A stretch of DNA of 64,000 nucleotides from Pseudomonas sp. Irchel 3E13 (GCF_900187455.1 NZ_FYDX01000007.1:62001-126000), one strand, 5' to 3'; counted from the first letter of the stretch, positions 36,581-45,259 are shown. Numbers and translations are program-made. Notes: generated by a model from the letters alone, not told the origin.

Positions 36581-37291
36581 ATGAGCCTGTTTGCCTGGCT
36601 GCGTCCCAGCCAACCCACCCTCGACGACGTGCAGCGCCAGCGCCTGGCCGGGCTGGGCACGCCGCCGGTGCTGGGCGAAGCGCCGCTGGGCAAGCAGCGC
36701 TGGGTGGTGCTGGATCTGGAAACCAGCGGCCTGAACGTCAACCGCGATCAGGTGTTGTCCATCGGTGCCGTGGTGATCGAAGACGGCGCCATCGATTTCA
36801 GCCAGCAGTTCGAACGCACCCTGCACCGCCACGACCACAAGCTCGCGCCCAGCGTGCTGATCCACGGCCTGGCGCCCAGCGCCATCGCCGCCGGCTGCGA
36901 CCCGGCGGAAGCGCTGCTGGACCTGATGGACTTCATCGGCGACAGCCCGCTGCTGGCCTTCCACGCCGGTTTCGACCAGCGCATGCTCAGCCGCGCGCTC
37001 AAGGACAGCCTCGGCTACAAGCTGGCGCACCCATTTATGGACGTGGCGGAACTGGCGCCGCTGCTCAACCCGGATGTGGTGATGCGCGACGCCGGCCTGG
37101 ACGACTGGGTGGCGCACTTCAAACTGCTGGTCGAGGAACGTCACAACGCCAGCGCCGACGCCCAGGTCACCGCCGAACTGGCGCTGATTCTGTTCAGCCA
37201 GGCCCGGCGCCAGCAACTGGACAGCCCGAAGGCTCTGGAGCAACGCCTCCAGGGCTGGCGGCGCAAGCGCCAGCAAAGCCACGGGATGTAA
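36581..37291 (+). CDS. DnaQ-type 3'-5' exonuclease (DEDDh)
   Basis: The 236-residue protein has the RNase T / DNA polymerase III epsilon-like exonuclease fold. The motifs are D and E in VVLDLETSGL (Exo I), FHAGFDQRML (Exo II) and HNASADAQVTAEL (Exo III, His then Asp), so it is a complete DEDDh enzyme. A leader of about 40 residues precedes the domain. It starts 10 bases after the cNMP/CBS protein gene, and the pair is likely one transcript. The substrate could be a nucleic acid end or a short RNA; not determinable from sequence. Confidence 0.88.
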   Translation: MSLFAWLRPSQPTLDDVQRQRLAGLGTPPVLGEAPLGKQRWVVLDLETSGLNVNRDQVLSIGAVVIEDGAIDFSQQFERTLHRHDHKLAPSVLIHGLAPSAIAAGCDPAEALLDLMDFIGDSPLLAFHAGFDQRMLSRALKDSLGYKLAHPFMDVAELAPLLNPDVVMRDAGLDDWVAHFKLLVEERHNASADAQVTAELALILFSQARRQQLDSPKALEQRLQGWRRKRQQSHGM

Positions 37292-37359
37292 TCGCCCTTC
37301 CCCGACCGCGCTGAATCCGATGAGCGTTAATTGCACAGTGCCACGGGCTCTGACACAAT

Positions 37360-37374
37360 CGCGAATAATTCTCG
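37360..37374. promoter_or_regulatory. Fur box upstream of the ECF sigma gene
   Basis: CGCGAAT-A-ATTCTCG is a 7-1-7 inverted repeat with one mismatch between arms and fits the Fur consensus (TGATAAT-N-ATTATCA type; GAGAAT-N-ATTCTC variants are common in Pseudomonas). It lies 35 bases before the sigma factor start, so iron repression of the whole signalling unit is expected. Confidence 0.7.
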
Positions 37375-37408
37375 TTAGTTAACGCATTCTTTTTTTCCGG
37401 GGAACGCC

Positions 37409-37927
37409 TTGTCGTCCGTGCCTAGCCCTCACAACGAGCTGGTCGGTGCGCTGTACCGCGACCACCGCAGCTGGCTGCTCGCCTGGTTGCGCCGCAACCT
37501 TGCCAGCGCGGAGCGCGCCGAAGACCTGAGCCAGGACACCTTCGTGCGCCTGCTCGGTCGCGACGAGTTGCCGACGCCACGCCAGCCGCGGGCGTTCCTC
37601 ATGGCCGTGGCCAAGGGCCTGCTGTTCGACCATTTCCGCCGCACGGCGCTGGAGCAGGCGTACCTGGAAGAGCTGCTGCTGGTGCCCGAGGCCGAACAAC
37701 CGTCCCCCGAAGCGCTGCTGCTGATCCTCGAAGACCTCAAGGCCATCGACCGCCTGCTCGGCAAGCTGTCGAGCAAGGCCCGCGCGGCGTTCCTGTACAA
37801 CCGCCTGGACGGCATGACACACGCCGAGATCGCCGCCAAACTCGGCGTCTCCGTGCCGCGGGTGCGCCAGTACCTCGCCCAAGGCATGCGCCAGTGCTAC
37901 ATCGCGCTGTACGGCGAGCCGACATGA
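37409..37927 (+). CDS. FecI-like ECF sigma factor (iron starvation type)
   Basis: The 172-residue protein has sigma region 2 (LYRDHRSWLLAWLRRNLASAERAEDLSQDTFVRLL, quoted in part) and region 4 with the helix-turn-helix in THAEIAAKLGVSVPRVRQYL. Such factors transcribe the receptor gene when a siderophore is bound outside. The open frame uses a TTG at 37409 with GGGGA upstream; a GTG three codons later is an alternative. Its stop overlaps the fecR-like ATG (ATGA), so sigma and anti-sigma are made together. Confidence 0.92.
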   Translation: MSSVPSPHNELVGALYRDHRSWLLAWLRRNLASAERAEDLSQDTFVRLLGRDELPTPRQPRAFLMAVAKGLLFDHFRRTALEQAYLEELLLVPEAEQPSPEALLLILEDLKAIDRLLGKLSSKARAAFLYNRLDGMTHAEIAAKLGVSVPRVRQYLAQGMRQCYIALYGEPT

Positions 37928-38889
37928 GCGCGCTGAACGCCCGACCGGTTTCCGCCGGTGTGCTCGATGCCGCCATCGCCTGGCAACTGTGCCTGGATGC
38001 CGGCAGCGGCAACGCCCAGGAACGCGCCGACTTCGAGCGCTGGCACGCCGCCAGCGAAGAACACGCCCGCGCCTGGCTGCAACTGGGCATGCTCGACCAG
38101 CGTTTCGCCGCCGCCGCAGGCCCGGCGCGCAAGGCCCTGATGCAATCACGGGTCAGCCTGCGCAAGCTCGGCAGCGGGCTCGCCAGCCTGTTGCTGGTGG
38201 GCGGCCTGCTCAGTTGGGTCAACGCCCACCAGACTTTGGGTTACTGGCTCGCCGACCAGCGCACCGCCACCGGCGAGCAGCGCAGCCTGCGCCTGGACGA
38301 CGGCACGCTGATCAGCCTGAACACCCATTCGGCGGTGGACATCCGCTTCACCGAGAACGAACGCCTGATCGTGCTGCACGACGGCGAGATTTCCATCGAG
38401 ACTGGGCACAAGGCCAACGACCTCCGTCCGTTCGTCGTCGCCACCGATGATGGCCGCATGCGGGCGTTGGGCACGCGCTTCCTGGTGCGTCTGGAAGGCG
38501 ATGGCACGCGCCTGAGCGTGTTGCAGTCGGCCGTGGCCGCCAAGCCGCAGGACAGCGGCGACGAGCAGATCGTGCATGAAGGCCAGGAAGTGTTGATGAG
38601 CCACGACCAATTGGGTCGCATCAACACCCTCAAGCCCGGCGCCGACGCCTGGACCCGCGGCATGCTGGTGGTGGACAACGTGCGGCTGGGCGACCTGCTG
38701 GGCGAACTGGGGCGTTATCGCGCCGGTTACCTGGGCGTTGCGCCCGAAGTCGCCGATTTGCGCATCACCGGCAGCTTCCCGCTGCATGACACCGACCTGG
38801 CGCTGAAATCGCTGTTGCCGACCCTGCCGGTGCAGGTGCAGCAGCGGACGCCGTGGTGGGTGACGGTGATGGCGCGTAACGACAAGTAA
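37924..38889 (+). CDS. FecR-like anti-sigma regulator
   Basis: The 321-residue inner-membrane protein has an N-terminal cytoplasmic sigma-binding domain (DUF4880, about 1-75, with AIAWQLCLDAGSGNAQERADFERWH quoted in part), one membrane helix near residues 80-100 (LASLLLVGGLLSWVNA), and a periplasmic FecR domain (LDDGTLISLNTHSAVDIRF, then RALGTRFLVRLEGDGTRLSVL in part). It should relay the receptor signal to the ECF sigma factor. It follows the sigma gene with a 4-base overlap and precedes the receptor by 148 bases. Confidence 0.93.
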   Translation: MSALNARPVSAGVLDAAIAWQLCLDAGSGNAQERADFERWHAASEEHARAWLQLGMLDQRFAAAAGPARKALMQSRVSLRKLGSGLASLLLVGGLLSWVNAHQTLGYWLADQRTATGEQRSLRLDDGTLISLNTHSAVDIRFTENERLIVLHDGEISIETGHKANDLRPFVVATDDGRMRALGTRFLVRLEGDGTRLSVLQSAVAAKPQDSGDEQIVHEGQEVLMSHDQLGRINTLKPGADAWTRGMLVVDNVRLGDLLGELGRYRAGYLGVAPEVADLRITGSFPLHDTDLALKSLLPTLPVQVQQRTPWWVTVMARNDK

Positions 38890-38893
38890 ATGA

Positions 38894-38927
38894 GGGCCTC
38901 ATCGCTGGCTTGCCAGCGATAAGGCCC
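38894..38927 (+). terminator. Hairpin between fecR-like gene and receptor gene
   Basis: An 8-bp stem ATCGCTGG / CCAGCGAT with loop CTTG sits inside a further GGGCCT / AGGCCC pairing. It starts 5 bases after the fecR-like stop and could end the regulatory transcript, leaving the receptor under its own sigma-dependent promoter in the next 110 bases. Confidence 0.6.
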
Positions 38928-39037
38928 CCAAACCCACCACCGAAATCTAAATCGAAAATATTTTCATCCAGCCCTATCACTTTTCAATTCTCGCTCGGCA
39001 AGGAGGCTAGTTAGCACATATCCCGTCGAGGACCCGC

Positions 39038-41464
39038 ATGACCCGCTCAATCGAAAGCTTCCTGCGTCCAAGCCTGCTGGCCGTGGCCATTGCCATCGCC
39101 GCACCGTTGGCCAGCACCCCGCTGATCGCCGCCGAACAGGCCGGCAACCTGCGCAGCTACAACCTGCCGGCCGCGCCACTGGCCACCACCCTGAACCAGA
39201 TCGCCAGCCAGGCCGGCATTGCCCTGACCCTGGACCCGGCACTCGCCAGCGGGCGCACCTCGGCCCCGGTCAAAGGCCAGTACGACGCCGTCGGCGCCCT
39301 GCAACAGGCCCTGCGCGGCAGCGGCCTGCAACTGCAACAGAGCAGTGCCGGGACGTATAGCCTGGTGGCCGTGGAAGAAAACGCCATCGCCCTGCCCAGC
39401 ACCGATATCAACGCCAAGGTCGCCAGCGCTGACGGCAGCGCCGCCGCCGGCTACCGCGCGGAAACCATCAAGAACGTCGGCGCCCTCGGCGCCATGAAGC
39501 TGCAAGACACGCCTTACTCCATGAGCGTGGTGTCCCAGGAATTCCTCAAGAACACCCAGACCACCAGCCTCGACGACGTGTTCAAGCGCAACCCCGCCAC
39601 CCAGCTCTACGGGCCACGCGCCGCCGGTTATGCCAGCGCCGTCGCGATCCGCGGCTTCAGCGGCTCCGGCAACATGAACATCGCCAACGACGGCCTGCGC
39701 TTCAGCAACGGCGCCGATGCCGGCAACTTCATCGAAGACACCGAGCAACTGGAAATCATCACCGGCCTGACCGGCTTCCTGTATGGCCCGGGCACGCCCG
39801 GCGGCCTGGTCAACTACGTGCTCAAGCGCCCGACCTACGAGCGCTACAACAGCGTCACCCTCGGCAACGCCGGCGGCGAAAACTACTACATGCATGGCGA
39901 CTTCGGCGGCAAGATCGACGACGCCGGCGTGTTCGCCTACCGCCTGAACGTGCTGGCGCAGGACGGCGAGACCGCCATCGATCTGCAGAAGCACCGCCGC
40001 GAAATGATCAGCGCGGCACTGGACTGGAACGTCAACGACGACCTGCAGATCCAGTTCGACGCCTCCCACCGCCGCAACCAGGTGCATGGGCTGAGCAGCT
40101 ACTGGTATGTCGCGCCGGGTATCGAGCGGCCTGATGCTTCGTCGCTGAAAAACGACAAGCTGTACAGCCAGAAATGGTCGTTCTCCGACAACGAAACCGA
40201 CAAGGCCGGCGTGCGCGCCAACTGGCGCCTGAACGACACCTTCACCGTGCGTGCGGCCTTCGCGGCCCAGCAGTACACCGATGAGTTCACCTACACCGGC
40301 CCGACCCTGACCAGCGCCACCACCTACAGCCAGCCGCTGTACGCGTTCGCGCCGATCGAAACCGAAGAAAAATCCGGCTCGCTGTTCCTCGATGCCGCCT
40401 TCGCCACCGGCCCGCTGGACCACAAGCTGACCGTGGGCTACCAGGGCAACACCACCCGGGTTAAACAGTACGAGGACCACATCCCGTCTCTGGATTTGCA
40501 GTACCAGTCTCCGGTGGGCACCCTGCCGATCAGCGAGCAGCCGCAAGTGACCAAGCCCGGCTGGTCCATCGGTCATGGCGACCAGCGTCTGGCCAACAGC
40601 GCGGAAACCAACAACTTCCTGCTCGGCGACATCATCACCTTCAACGAGCAGTGGTCGACCATCCTTGGCGTGACCCAGACCCAGATCAAGAGCTACACCA
40701 ACGAGTTCGTCTACGCCAAGGCCTTCGGCACGCCGGAGACCGAAACCAAGTACAACAAGAGCAAGACTTCGCCAAACATCTCGCTTATCTACAAGCCAGT
40801 GCCCTGGCTGACCACCTACGCCACCTACATCGAAGGCCTGCAGGCCGGCGGCGTAGCGCCAAGCGATGCGATCAACGCCGGTCAGGCGCTGGCGCCGCAG
40901 ATCAGCGAACAGTATGAAATCGGCGCGAAGGCGACCGTGGGCGACACCCTGCTCACCCTGGCCTTCTTCAACATCGACAAGCCGAACAACTACAAGAACA
41001 GTGCCGGGCTCTACACCCAGGACGGCCGCCAGGAAAACAACGGCATGGAGTTCAGCGTGACCGGCAAAGTGCTGCCTGAGCTGACCGTGGTCGGCGGTAT
41101 CACCCTGCTCGATCCGAAGGTCAAGAAGACCGCCATCACCGCCAACGAAGGCAACGCCCCGACTAACGTCGCCAAGCAACTGGCCAAGGTCTACGCCGAG
41201 TACGATCTGGACGCCCTGCCGGGCGTAGCGCTGACCGGTGGTGCCTACTACACCGGCAAGCAATATGCCGATGAAGCCAACCACGTGAGCCTGCCGTCGT
41301 TCACCACCTTCGATGCGGGTGCGCGCTACAAAACCCACGTGGCGGACAACGACGTGACCTTCCGGGTCAACGTCGCCAACCTGGCGAACAAGGAATACTG
41401 GCTGAACAGCTTCTACCTGGGTGATCCACGGACTGTGCAGTTCTCGGCTCAGTTGGAGTTCTAA
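39038..41464 (+). CDS. TonB-dependent siderophore receptor with signalling domain
   Basis: The 808-residue outer-membrane transducer has a signal peptide (cut near residue 31, after LIAA), an N-terminal STN signalling domain (about 37-110: LRSYNLPAAPLATTLNQIA and so on), a plug domain (about 145-260, with LQDTPYSMSVVSQEFL) and a 22-strand barrel ending in DPRTVQFSAQLEF with a terminal phenylalanine. The STN domain would touch the FecR-like protein on siderophore binding. The ligand is unknown; a ferrichrome- or ferrioxamine-like xenosiderophore is a guess from relatives. GAGGA precedes the ATG. The PepSY gene downstream probably helps with iron release. Confidence 0.95.
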   Translation: MTRSIESFLRPSLLAVAIAIAAPLASTPLIAAEQAGNLRSYNLPAAPLATTLNQIASQAGIALTLDPALASGRTSAPVKGQYDAVGALQQALRGSGLQLQQSSAGTYSLVAVEENAIALPSTDINAKVASADGSAAAGYRAETIKNVGALGAMKLQDTPYSMSVVSQEFLKNTQTTSLDDVFKRNPATQLYGPRAAGYASAVAIRGFSGSGNMNIANDGLRFSNGADAGNFIEDTEQLEIITGLTGFLYGPGTPGGLVNYVLKRPTYERYNSVTLGNAGGENYYMHGDFGGKIDDAGVFAYRLNVLAQDGETAIDLQKHRREMISAALDWNVNDDLQIQFDASHRRNQVHGLSSYWYVAPGIERPDASSLKNDKLYSQKWSFSDNETDKAGVRANWRLNDTFTVRAAFAAQQYTDEFTYTGPTLTSATTYSQPLYAFAPIETEEKSGSLFLDAAFATGPLDHKLTVGYQGNTTRVKQYEDHIPSLDLQYQSPVGTLPISEQPQVTKPGWSIGHGDQRLANSAETNNFLLGDIITFNEQWSTILGVTQTQIKSYTNEFVYAKAFGTPETETKYNKSKTSPNISLIYKPVPWLTTYATYIEGLQAGGVAPSDAINAGQALAPQISEQYEIGAKATVGDTLLTLAFFNIDKPNNYKNSAGLYTQDGRQENNGMEFSVTGKVLPELTVVGGITLLDPKVKKTAITANEGNAPTNVAKQLAKVYAEYDLDALPGVALTGGAYYTGKQYADEANHVSLPSFTTFDAGARYKTHVADNDVTFRVNVANLANKEYWLNSFYLGDPRTVQFSAQLEF

Positions 41465-41483
41465 GCTCCCATCGCGACAGTTT

Positions 41484-41551
41484 GGCGCCCCGACAAGCTC
41501 GCGCCTACAGGTGATCGCCTCTCCCTGTAGGAGCGAGCTTGTCGGGGCGCC
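41484..41551. repeat. REP inverted pair, GTCGGGGCGCC class
   Basis: Arms at 41484-41510 and 41525-41551 are complementary apart from one base. They share the TAGGAGCGAGCTTG part with other REPs but end in TCGGGGCGCC in place of CTCGCGA. The pair lies between the receptor and PepSY genes and is not obviously followed by a new promoter. Confidence 0.85.
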
Positions 41552-41620
41552 GAACCGTCACGATTATCTGCAAAACAGGCGCAGACCTGTCCCGCTTTCT
41601 ACCGACGGTTAGCCAACCCC

Positions 41621-42733
41621 ATGCAAGCCAAAACCATCCGCCGCTGGTCCGCGATCCACACCTGGACCAGCCTCATCAGCACCCTGTTCCTGCTGCTACT
41701 GGCAGTCACCGGCCTGCCGCTGATCTTCCATCATGAAATCGACCACCTGCTGGGCGACGCGCCCGAGCTGAAGGTGATGCCCGCCGACACCCCGAAACTG
41801 GACCTCGCGCAGCTTGTGCTCAAGGCCGAGGCCCATCGTCCGGGCGAGGTGATGCAGTACTTCGGCTGGGACGAAGACGACAGCAACGGCGTGGTGGCGA
41901 TCATGGCCGCCACCGCCGGCACCGAGCCCAACTCGTCGCACACCTTCATGCTCGACGCGCGCACCGGCGAAGTCGTGGAAATGCCCTCGGCCAACGGCGG
42001 TTTCATGATGACCATGCTGCGCCTGCACGTGGACATGTTCGCCGGCCTGCCGGGCAAGCTGCTGCTGGCGTTCATGGGCGTGCTGTTTGTCGTGGCGATC
42101 ATTTCCGGCGTGGTGCTCTATGCGCCATTCATGCGCCGGCTGGACTTCGCCACGGTGCGCCACGACAAGTCGCAGCGGCTGCGCTGGCTCGACCTGCACA
42201 ACCTGATCGGCGTCGTCACCCTGACCTGGGCGCTGGTGGTGGGCGTCACCGGGGTGATCAGCGCGCTGTCGGACCTGGTCATCGCCGCGTGGCGCAACGA
42301 CAGCCTGACGGCGATGGTCGCGCCGTACCGTGATGCGCCGCCGCTGACCGAGTTGGCGCCGGTCAGCCGGGTGCTGGATATCGCCGCCGAGGCCGCGCCG
42401 GGCATGACGCCGGACTTCATCGCCTTCCCCGGCACGCGCTTCTCCAGTGAGCACCACTACGCGGTGTTCATGAAGGGCAGCAGCCACCTGACCGCCCATC
42501 TGCTGACACCGGTACTGATCGACGCCAGCACCCTGGCGGTCACCGCCGTGGGCGAGCGGCCGTGGTACATGGACGCCATGGGCCTGTCGCAGCCGCTGCA
42601 CTTTGGCGACTACGGCGGCCGGCCGATGCAGATTCTGTGGGCGGCGCTGGATGTGCTGACCATCATCGTGCTGGGCAGCGGGCTCTATCTCTGGTGGGTG
42701 CGCCGGCGCACGGTCGCGGAGGGGGCGCGATGA
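41621..42733 (+). CDS. PepSY-associated transmembrane protein (PiuB-like)
   Basis: The 370-residue inner-membrane protein has about four hydrophobic helices (first near 12-38 with WTSLISTLFLLLLAVTGLPL; others in the LLLAFMGVLFVVAIISGVVLY, NLIGVVTLTWALVVGVTG and C-terminal ILWAALDVLTIIVLGSGLYLWWV regions, each quoted in part) and PepSY-like periplasmic segments. Histidines in the helices fit the proposed role of this family as ferric-siderophore reductases next to TonB receptors. Iron reduction is inferred from family context. It overlaps the next small gene by 4 bases. Confidence 0.88.
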   Translation: MQAKTIRRWSAIHTWTSLISTLFLLLLAVTGLPLIFHHEIDHLLGDAPELKVMPADTPKLDLAQLVLKAEAHRPGEVMQYFGWDEDDSNGVVAIMAATAGTEPNSSHTFMLDARTGEVVEMPSANGGFMMTMLRLHVDMFAGLPGKLLLAFMGVLFVVAIISGVVLYAPFMRRLDFATVRHDKSQRLRWLDLHNLIGVVTLTWALVVGVTGVISALSDLVIAAWRNDSLTAMVAPYRDAPPLTELAPVSRVLDIAAEAAPGMTPDFIAFPGTRFSSEHHYAVFMKGSSHLTAHLLTPVLIDASTLAVTAVGERPWYMDAMGLSQPLHFGDYGGRPMQILWAALDVLTIIVLGSGLYLWWVRRRTVAEGAR

Positions 42734-42885
42734 ACATGAAGGTGTTTGGCATGCCGCTGTTGATCGGGGTGCTCGGGGCGGCGGGGTTGTTTGCGGCGCT
42801 GCTCGGGGATGGCTGGTGGGACGCGCTGGCGTGGGTTGGGTTGGGGTTGCCGGTCTGGTATGGGTTCAGGGGCTTCTTCAGGTAG
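42730..42885 (+). CDS. 51-residue hydrophobic peptide of the iron-uptake unit
   Basis: The gene encodes MNMKVFGMPLLIGVLGAAGL then FAALLGDGWWDALAWVGLGL and a basic tail; two short membrane helices separated by GDGWW are likely. Its ATG overlaps the PepSY gene stop (ATGA), a strong sign that it is real and translated with it. Peptides of this kind often follow PepSY genes in proteobacteria and are annotated as unknown. It may assist the PepSY protein in the membrane. Confidence 0.8.
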   Translation: MNMKVFGMPLLIGVLGAAGLFAALLGDGWWDALAWVGLGLPVWYGFRGFFR

Positions 42886-42899
42886 ATATCTGCTGCCTT

Positions 42900-42954
42900 A
42901 TCGCGAGCAAGCTCGCTCCTACCCCTACCCTGTAGGAGCGAGCTTGCTCGCGAT
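42900..42954. repeat. REP inverted pair after the iron-uptake unit
   Basis: Arms at 42900-42921 and 42933-42954 are exact complements (22 bases, core GCGAGCAAGCTCGCTCC) with an 11-base loop. The stem begins 15 bases after the small membrane gene and probably marks the end of the operon. Confidence 0.9.
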
Positions 42955-43044
42955 GGGCAACAACGCCACCTCCGGGAACATTCCCCCGCCAATCCACTCC
43001 AACACCTCGTTTTCCCTGCCTTTACGGCTGACGAGGTCTTTGCC

Positions 43045-43632
43045 ATGAAACGTTTCGCGCTGGTCACCCTGATGACCCTGGCCGCCAGTTCGGCCTTCGC
43101 TTTCAACCTCAACGACGCGGCCAACGCCGTGTCCGCCATGCAAGGCAAATCCGATGACGCCGCCGTCCAGGCGCCCGCCGCTTCGGCCAATCTGCTCAAC
43201 ACCCTCGGCAGCGAACTCAAGATCACCCCGGAACAAGCCATTGGTGGCACCGGCGCCCTGCTGGGCCTGGCGCGCAATCAGTTGAGCACGGGCGATTACC
43301 AGCAACTGAGCAAGGCCGTGCCGGGCCTCGACATGCTGTCTGACGAGAACGCCCTCGGCGGGCTGGCGGGATTGGGGGATCTGCTCGGCAAGAGCGGTCA
43401 GGCTTCAGCGTTGAGCAATGCGCTCGGCGGTGAGGTAAAGAACGGCACGGACCTGAACAACGCCTTCAGCGCCCTCGGCATGGAGAACGGCATGATCGCC
43501 CGCTTCGCGCCGCTGATCCTGCAGTACCTCGGCCAACAGGGCGTGGCCGGGTCGCTGTTGCAGAATCTGGCCGGCATCTGGGGCAACGGCACGGCCGCAC
43601 CGCTCACCCCGGCGCCGGGCCCGTCAGTTTAA
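43045..43632 (+). CDS. Exported DUF2780-family protein
   Basis: The 195-residue protein has a clear signal peptide (MKRFALVTLMTLAASSAFA, cut near 19-20) and a mature part fitting the DUF2780/VcgC-VcgE type: ITPEQAIGGTGALLGLARNQL, then a repeat of small glycine- and alanine-rich helices (GGLAGLGDLLGKSG, NAFSALGMENGMIARFAPLILQYL), each in part. Function is unknown. It converges with the acyltransferase gene and overlaps it by 9 bases at the 3' end. Confidence 0.85.
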   Translation: MKRFALVTLMTLAASSAFAFNLNDAANAVSAMQGKSDDAAVQAPAASANLLNTLGSELKITPEQAIGGTGALLGLARNQLSTGDYQQLSKAVPGLDMLSDENALGGLAGLGDLLGKSGQASALSNALGGEVKNGTDLNNAFSALGMENGMIARFAPLILQYLGQQGVAGSLLQNLAGIWGNGTAAPLTPAPGPSV

Positions 43633-44511
43633 TTCCGCGCGCAGGGCCTCGATCCGCGCATCCTTCTCGCGCCACAACTGGTTGACCCAGTCCTGCACGG
43701 CCTGGCGCACCGCCGGGTCGGTTTCGTAGTCACCGGCCCACAGCGCCGGGTCCAGCTCGCGCACCTGAATATCGACGATCACCCGCGGCAAGCCGCCGCT
43801 GACCAGATCCCAGAACCCCGGCGCCTTGTCGCCGGGATAGACGATGGTCACGTCCAGCAGGGCGTCGAGCTGCTCGCCCAGCGCCGCCAGCACGAAGGCG
43901 ACGCCGCCGGCCTTGGGCTTGAGCAGGTGCCGATAAGGCGATTGCTGTTCCTGGCGCTTGGCCTCGGTGAAACGGGTGCCTTCCAGGTAATTGACCACGG
44001 TCACCGGCTGGCGCTTGAACAGTTCACAGGCCGCCTTGGTGATGGCCAGGTCCTGGCCCTTGAGGTGCGGGTGTTTGTCGAGGAAGGCCTTGCTGTAGCG
44101 CTTCATGAACGGGTAATCCAGCGCCCACCAGGCCAGGCCCAGCAACGGCACCCAGATCAGCTCCTTTTTCAGGAAGAACTTGAAGAACGGGATCTTGCGG
44201 TTCAGCACCTGGATCAGCGCCGGGATATCGACCCAGGTCTGGTGGTTGCTGACGCAGAGGTAGGAGGTGTCCAGGCGCAGGTTGGCATTGCCGCGCACGT
44301 CCCAGCGGGTCGGGATGCACAGGGCGAAGATCAGTTTGTCGATTTCGGCCCAGGTCTCGGCGAACCACATCACCGCCCGGGAGGCGTGATCGCGGTAGCG
44401 ACCGGGCAAGACCAGCTTGAGCACGGCGCAAAGCAGCAGCGGTCCGATCAGGACCAGGGTGTTGAGCAACAGCAACAGGGTGACGAAACTGCCGGTGAGC
44501 AGGCGGCGCAT
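43624..44511 (-). CDS. PlsC-like acyltransferase (YihG-type)
   Basis: The 295-residue membrane acyltransferase has one or two N-terminal hydrophobic helices (GSFVTLLLLLNTLVLIGPLLL, in part) and the acyltransferase blocks NHQTWVD (HxxxxD), KKELIWVPLLGLAWW and YLEGTRFTEAKR (the EGTR block). E. coli YihG is a related poly(A)-linked/lysophosphatidic-type acyltransferase, so phospholipid remodelling is likely. The frame is open 33 codons upstream, but the ATG at 44511 gives the family start MRRLLTGSF. Confidence 0.9.
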   Translation of the reverse strand: MRRLLTGSFVTLLLLLNTLVLIGPLLLCAVLKLVLPGRYRDHASRAVMWFAETWAEIDKLIFALCIPTRWDVRGNANLRLDTSYLCVSNHQTWVDIPALIQVLNRKIPFFKFFLKKELIWVPLLGLAWWALDYPFMKRYSKAFLDKHPHLKGQDLAITKAACELFKRQPVTVVNYLEGTRFTEAKRQEQQSPYRHLLKPKAGGVAFVLAALGEQLDALLDVTIVYPGDKAPGFWDLVSGGLPRVIVDIQVRELDPALWAGDYETDPAVRQAVQDWVNQLWREKDARIEALRAELN

Positions 44512-44691
44512 AAATCCACTCTTAGTGTGGGAAAGACGGTCGGCAATGATAAGCAGCGGCGACGGGAACACCAAATGCTGTCCGGCGAGTGTCATGAACA
44601 AATGTTTCACGTTGTGTTCATTACCCTAGCTTGCCGAACCTACAGCGCAACGGCAGTCTAACGGTCGTCCCATCCCAAGGAAGTCATTCCA

Positions 44692-45189
44692 TTGAAACCA
44701 CTGATCGCCCTGCTCGGCCTGCTGTCCCTGCCAGTGATGGCCGCTGAACCGACCCTCTATGGTCGCTACGAATACATCGGCCTGCCGGAAATCGGCCAGA
44801 CCCTCAAAGCCAAGATGGACACCGGCGCCCTCACCGCCTCGCTGTCCGCCAAGGACATCGAACAGTTCAGCCGTGACGGTGAAGACTGGGTGCGTTTCCG
44901 CCTGGCCACCAAGGATGCCGGCAGCAAGGTCTTCGAACACAAGCTGGCGCGCATCAGCAAGATCAAGAACCGCGCCGACGAAGAAGACGAAGAAGGCAGC
45001 GAAATCGCCCACCGCCCGGTCATCGACCTGGAGCTGTGCCTGGGCGATGTGAAGCGCACCGTCGAGGTCAACCTGACCGACCGCAGCAGCTTCAACTACC
45101 CGCTGCTGATCGGCGCCAAGGCCCTGCGCGAGTTCGGCGCCGCAGTAAACCCGGCCCGCCGCTTCACCGCCGACAAGCCGGACTGCTGA
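44692..45189 (+). CDS. Exported retropepsin-like protease (ATP-dependent zinc protease/RimB family)
   Basis: The 165-residue protein matches the family annotated as ATP-dependent zinc protease (PF05618), now viewed as retropepsin-like. The key motif KMDTGALTASL carries the catalytic-type aspartate, and the C-terminal block RSSFNYPLLIGAKALREFG is conserved. A signal peptide (MKPLIALLGLLSLPVMA) suggests a periplasmic location, unlike the RimK-linked members. It has a TTG start behind AAGGAAG, with no ATG alternative that keeps the signal. The substrate is unknown. It is upstream of creB by 70 bases. Confidence 0.83.
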   Translation: MKPLIALLGLLSLPVMAAEPTLYGRYEYIGLPEIGQTLKAKMDTGALTASLSAKDIEQFSRDGEDWVRFRLATKDAGSKVFEHKLARISKIKNRADEEDEEGSEIAHRPVIDLELCLGDVKRTVEVNLTDRSSFNYPLLIGAKALREFGAAVNPARRFTADKPDC

Positions 45190-45259
45190 CGCAACGCGGC
45201 AAAGTGATGCACAGCGCTTTACACTTGCCGCTTCCCACTTGCCGCCTGCAGTTGCCGCC

